Virus record (IMG/VR): IMGVR_UViG_3300025645_000295 | Span: 1 to 31,125 of that record | Origin: a virus | Strand: one strand, 5' to 3' | Length of the DNA stretch: 31,125 nucleotides | Shown: in pieces, positions 28,863-31,125 of the stretch | Layout: every line of letters begins with the position of its first letter | How positions within the stretch are numbered: position 1 is the stretch's first letter | The notes under the pieces: model-generated | Told to the model about the DNA's origin: nothing | What the model saw: only the letters and a program-made list of their open reading frames with translations | The model's database searches: none | Position numbers and translations under genes: made by a program

Positions 28863-29260
28863 TGAAAAAGCACCAATATAATATTCTTGGGGGTGTTGAT
28901 GAAATAAAAGCACACCCTCAGTTTAAAGAAAAAACTATTAATAAAAGCTATTATGGTTCAGAACTAAATAAATTTGCTGCAGAAAAATGCAGGAAAGATA
29001 TTGTGGTAAATAATATTGATTTGATTATTCATAATTATAAAAATAAAACAATTAAAATAGTTGAATCAAAACACAAAAATGAAAAGCTTTCTACTGGTCA
29101 AAAAATATTACTCCAAAAGTTATCTAAAATGGGAATAAAAACATATGTTGTGTATGGAGATTACCCTTATAAAGACAATAAATTTTCTGTTTATTCATTT
29201 CAAACTAATAGTTTTAAATACGGAACGGCAAAAGACCTTGCAAGGTTTTTAGAAAAATAA
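28862..29260 (+). CDS. PD-(D/E)XK-like nuclease candidate
   Basis: The 132-residue protein has SELNKFAAEKC (E34), NNIDLIIHNYKNKTIKIVES (D53, E68) then KHKNEKLSTGQKILLQKL (K70, Q80). The order E-x(n)-D-x(n)-E-x-K-x(n)-Q with strand-helix spacing is that of the PD-(D/E)XK nuclease superfamily. It could be a resolvase-like or restriction-like enzyme. It lies directly after MazG in the same AT-rich block. A role in cutting unmodified DNA, or as a partner of RecT, is possible but inferred. The family call is by motif only. Confidence 0.6.
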   Translation: MKKHQYNILGGVDEIKAHPQFKEKTINKSYYGSELNKFAAEKCRKDIVVNNIDLIIHNYKNKTIKIVESKHKNEKLSTGQKILLQKLSKMGIKTYVVYGDYPYKDNKFSVYSFQTNSFKYGTAKDLARFLEK

Positions 29261-29264
29261 ATAT

Positions 29265-29272
29265 TAATATTG
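29265..29272 (+). promoter_or_regulatory. Weak -7 promoter box with A-rich leader
   Basis: TAATATTG matches TAnnTTTG except one base. The 20 bases before ATG 29293 contain AAACTAAAAC (29274-29283), the shared leader motif. Confidence 0.4.
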
Positions 29273-29292
29273 TAAACTAAAACAAAATAAAA

Positions 29293-30006
29293 ATGGCAAA
29301 AGAACTACCATACTTTCAATTTGAACCTGCTGAATACTTAACTAAAGACATCAGCTTTTTAAGCCTTTCAACACAAGGTTTATTTATTAATCTTTGTGCA
29401 TATTATTGGCAGCGACAATGCCAATTAACTAAGGCTCAAATCTTACGACGATTGAGCTATCCTGATGAATTAAACGAGTTAATTAACGAGGGTATAATTG
29501 AACTTAATTATTCTGATGATGAGTTTGAAGACGAAGAAATTAGCATAAAATTCTTAGATTTTCAATATGACAAAGCAACCTCTCAAAGTTACGTTAATGC
29601 TAAGAATGGGGCAAAAGGTGGAAGACCACCAAAAGCGAAATTAAAGCCAAATGAAAGCGAATTGAAAGCCATAAGAGAAGAAGAGATAAGAGAAGAGGAA
29701 AAAAAAGAAAAAGAAAAAATAGAACAAGAAAAGAAAAAAGAACAAAAAATAGAAAGAGAAAAAAGGTTTAAAAGTTTTTGGAATTTATACAATAAAAAAT
29801 TAGGTATAAAAACAGCAAGCGCCAAATTTTATTTACTTGATGAAGCTGAAATTGATTTGATCTTTAAAACTTTACCCAAATACATTGCATCAACTCCCGA
29901 TTTAAAATTTAGGAAGAATCCATCAAGCTACTTAAACCAAAAGACTTGGAACGATGAAATTGATTTAAAAGCATTTAATGACATAACTCCCGAAAGTTTT
30001 TATTAA
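29293..30006 (+). CDS. Replication initiation protein (DnaT/O-like)
   Basis: The 237-residue protein has three parts. The N-terminal domain (MAKELPYFQFEPAEYLTKDI, then LSTQGLFINLCAYYWQRQCQ and SYPDELNELINEGIIE) is the winged-helix type found in phage replication initiators. A linker contains GAKGGRPPKAKLKPN and a long Glu/Lys coil (about 125-158). The C-terminal domain (FWNLYNKKLGIKTASAKFYL, then LPKYIASTPDLKFRKNPSSY and LNQKTWNDEID) is the helicase-loader-like end. Such proteins recognise the origin and deliver the DnaB-type helicase, which is encoded by the next gene. The linker region of the gene contains direct repeats (29671-29765). Confidence 0.82.
   Translation: MAKELPYFQFEPAEYLTKDISFLSLSTQGLFINLCAYYWQRQCQLTKAQILRRLSYPDELNELINEGIIELNYSDDEFEDEEISIKFLDFQYDKATSQSYVNAKNGAKGGRPPKAKLKPNESELKAIREEEIREEEKKEKEKIEQEKKKEQKIEREKRFKSFWNLYNKKLGIKTASAKFYLLDEAEIDLIFKTLPKYIASTPDLKFRKNPSSYLNQKTWNDEIDLKAFNDITPESFY
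29671..29765. repeat. Purine-rich direct repeats within the initiator gene
   Basis: ATAAGAGAAGA occurs at 29671-29681 and 29686-29696 (15-base period), and AAAAAATAGAA at 29714-29724 and 29744-29754 (30-base period). The whole tract is nearly pure purine. In lambda the origin iterons lie within the initiator gene, between its two domains; this tract has the same position. It may however simply encode the Lys/Glu linker. Confidence 0.5.
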
Positions 30007-30011
30007 ACTTG
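30004..30011 (+). promoter_or_regulatory. Weak -7 promoter box with A-rich leader
   Basis: TAAACTTG matches TAnnTTTG except one base and overlaps the upstream stop. The 20 bases to ATG 30032 contain AAACTAAAACTAA (30018-30030), the longest leader match to small RNA 1. Confidence 0.4.
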
Positions 30012-30031
30012 CAAACTAAACTAAAACTAAA

Positions 30032-31027
30032 ATGAGCAAACAAGTAGTAAATTCTCCGTTGTCGCTATTAGGCGAATTAAAACAAAGACGAAATACATAC
30101 GAGAAAAGAGGACTTTCAACGGGCTGGAAAAAAGCCGATGAATTTATGAGCCTTAAAAAAGGCTATCCAATAATGATTGGAGGCTATGCAGGTAGTGGCA
30201 AATCAGAAGTTGCTTTTGATATTGCCATAAACTCATCTGTTGACCACGATTGGTTATGGCTGATAGTATCTCCTGAAACTGGTGATCAGTTCGAGATAAT
30301 GGAGTATTTAATCGAAAAGGTTGCACAAGGTAAGCACATAGGTAAGAAATATCAAGGTGCTTTGTCAGATAGTGAATATGAATCAATTGTAAAATGGTTA
30401 CACAAGCACATCAGAATTTTAGACCGCCAAAGCGGTTGGGATGATGTATTCACAGGTTTAGATTTTAGCTTAAAGAATCTATTTGAGGTTGTTGAGAATG
30501 TTGAGAAACAATTAAAAGGGAAATTTGACGGAATCATTATAGACCCGTTTAACGAGCTTGATTTGAATTTAGGCGGCAATATAGCGGGAACGGTTAAAGA
30601 TGAGTTAGATGCGCTAATAAGATACACTAAGAAGAATAACTACCTAACTATTCTAACCAACCACGCAAATAACCGCCACGAAATCCAAAGCAAAGACGAA
30701 AACGGCAAATCATTCTTTTGGAAGCCACCAGCAACAAAAGAAGAATGGGCGTTTGGTCAACAATTTGCCAGAAAAGGTTATCAAATGTTATTTGTTTACG
30801 AGCCACCTATGCAATTTCAACATCTACAAAGAAACGAGGGCAATGTTGACTTTATGGAGTCGATTAACAATAATTATAATGTTAGGGAAATACTATGTCA
30901 AAAGACTAAGCCTAAAGGCGTTGGGAAAACTGGTAAATTTTGTTTACATTTCGACAGACAACATCAACGATATTATGAGATTGATTCATTAGGAATGAAA
31001 AAGCAAATTAAATACCCAAAATTATGA
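30032..31027 (+). CDS. DnaB-like replicative helicase (SF4 ATPase)
   Basis: The 331-residue protein has a RecA-like ATPase core: GLSTGWKKADEFMSLKKGYP (27-46), Walker A GGYAGSGKS (50-58), IVSPETGD with E82, Walker B FDGIIIDPFNE (165-175, D171) and TILTNHANN (206-214). The layout matches the C-terminal, motor half of DnaB helicases; the N-terminal primase-interaction domain is missing, which is common in small phages. It unwinds DNA at the fork and probably loads with the help of the initiator encoded upstream. It overlaps the next gene by ATGA. Confidence 0.87.
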   Translation: MSKQVVNSPLSLLGELKQRRNTYEKRGLSTGWKKADEFMSLKKGYPIMIGGYAGSGKSEVAFDIAINSSVDHDWLWLIVSPETGDQFEIMEYLIEKVAQGKHIGKKYQGALSDSEYESIVKWLHKHIRILDRQSGWDDVFTGLDFSLKNLFEVVENVEKQLKGKFDGIIIDPFNELDLNLGGNIAGTVKDELDALIRYTKKNNYLTILTNHANNRHEIQSKDENGKSFFWKPPATKEEWAFGQQFARKGYQMLFVYEPPMQFQHLQRNEGNVDFMESINNNYNVREILCQKTKPKGVGKTGKFCLHFDRQHQRYYEIDSLGMKKQIKYPKL

Positions 31028-31125
31028 ACGATATAATAGAATTAGACGCAAAGCATTTACAGGTTAAGGCAATTGTTAGCGTGTTTATTGATGAATTAAG
31101 TTCAGCGATGCCATCATCTAAATGG
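31024..31125 (+). CDS. Start of a gene that runs off the window
   Basis: ATG 31024 overlaps the helicase stop and opens a frame of 34 codons to the window end (MNDIIELDAKHLQVKAIVSV, then FIDELSSAMPSSKW). It is partial at the 3' end. The short fragment is helical; by position it belongs to the replication operon. No family can be named. Confidence 0.6.
   Translation, partial: MNDIIELDAKHLQVKAIVSVFIDELSSAMPSSKW

Noticed and set aside
30753-30992. Plus-strand 79-codon ORF within the helicase gene
   Set aside because: Out of frame with a clear helicase; no start context or family match.
1-31125. Temperate lifestyle (integrase, CI-type repressor, attachment site)
   Set aside because: No integrase, excisionase or repressor gene recognised; the window may not be the whole genome, so absence is not proof.

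Overview
The window looks like most of the genome of a tailed bacteriophage that infects a Bacteroidetes (Flavobacteriia-type) host. The DNA is AT-rich and recognisable Shine-Dalgarno sequences are essentially absent before the start codons. Promoter-like sites of the Bacteroidetes form TAnnTTTG, some with an upstream TTTG/TTG box, sit in front of many genes. Gene content (HK97-type terminase, portal, XkdF-like protease, scaffold, capsid, tail chaperone, tape measure, HK97-gp10-like protein) fits a virus with a long, probably non-contractile tail; no sheath was recognised. Tail-fibre and small accessory proteins resemble those of aquatic phages. No integrase or CI-type repressor was recognised.

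Layout. 1-216: non-coding control region with a promoter, a CRP-like palindrome and direct repeats. 217-1163: a small ORF, a RusA-type resolvase and a sigma-like factor. 1160-12037: tail and adsorption block (tail assembly chaperone with an apparent -1 frameshift extension, probable tail terminator, fibre, poly-glycine adhesin, HK97-gp10-like protein, two large tail proteins, tape measure). 12037-14249: prohead protease and both terminase subunits. 14280-15757: two small genes and a glycosyltransferase. 15821-16066: a lone minus-strand gene with its own promoter and terminator. 16079-16296: repeat-rich gap. 16297-18400: scaffold, major capsid protein and a probable tail tube protein, closed by a terminator. 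18494-22468: portal, connector and a second host-binding locus. 22465-23809: lysis genes (XhlA-like protein, M15 peptidase endolysin, holin). 23822-24538: metallophosphoesterase. 24539-24812: two tandem promoter-terminator units that look like small RNAs. 24813-31125: replication and nucleotide module (RecT, DnaA domain IV-like protein, DUF3127 OB-fold protein, a thymidylate synthase homologue with an Asn-to-Asp change, MazG, a PD-(D/E)XK-like protein, replication initiator, DnaB-like helicase). RusA at the left edge would join this module if the genome is circular or circularly permuted.

Most notable points: (1) a T10 run in the tail chaperone gene gives access to a 76-codon -1 frame extension that fills an otherwise empty gap; (2) five promoters end exactly 4 nt before a start codon, which predicts leaderless transcripts, while a second set of genes has short leaders carrying AAACTAAAACTA-like sequence; (3) the first small-RNA unit contains a 13-nt perfect complement of that leader motif; (4) the thymidylate synthase homologue carries the residue change that marks dCMP-specific enzymes and is next to a MazG-type pyrophosphohydrolase, suggesting cytosine modification.
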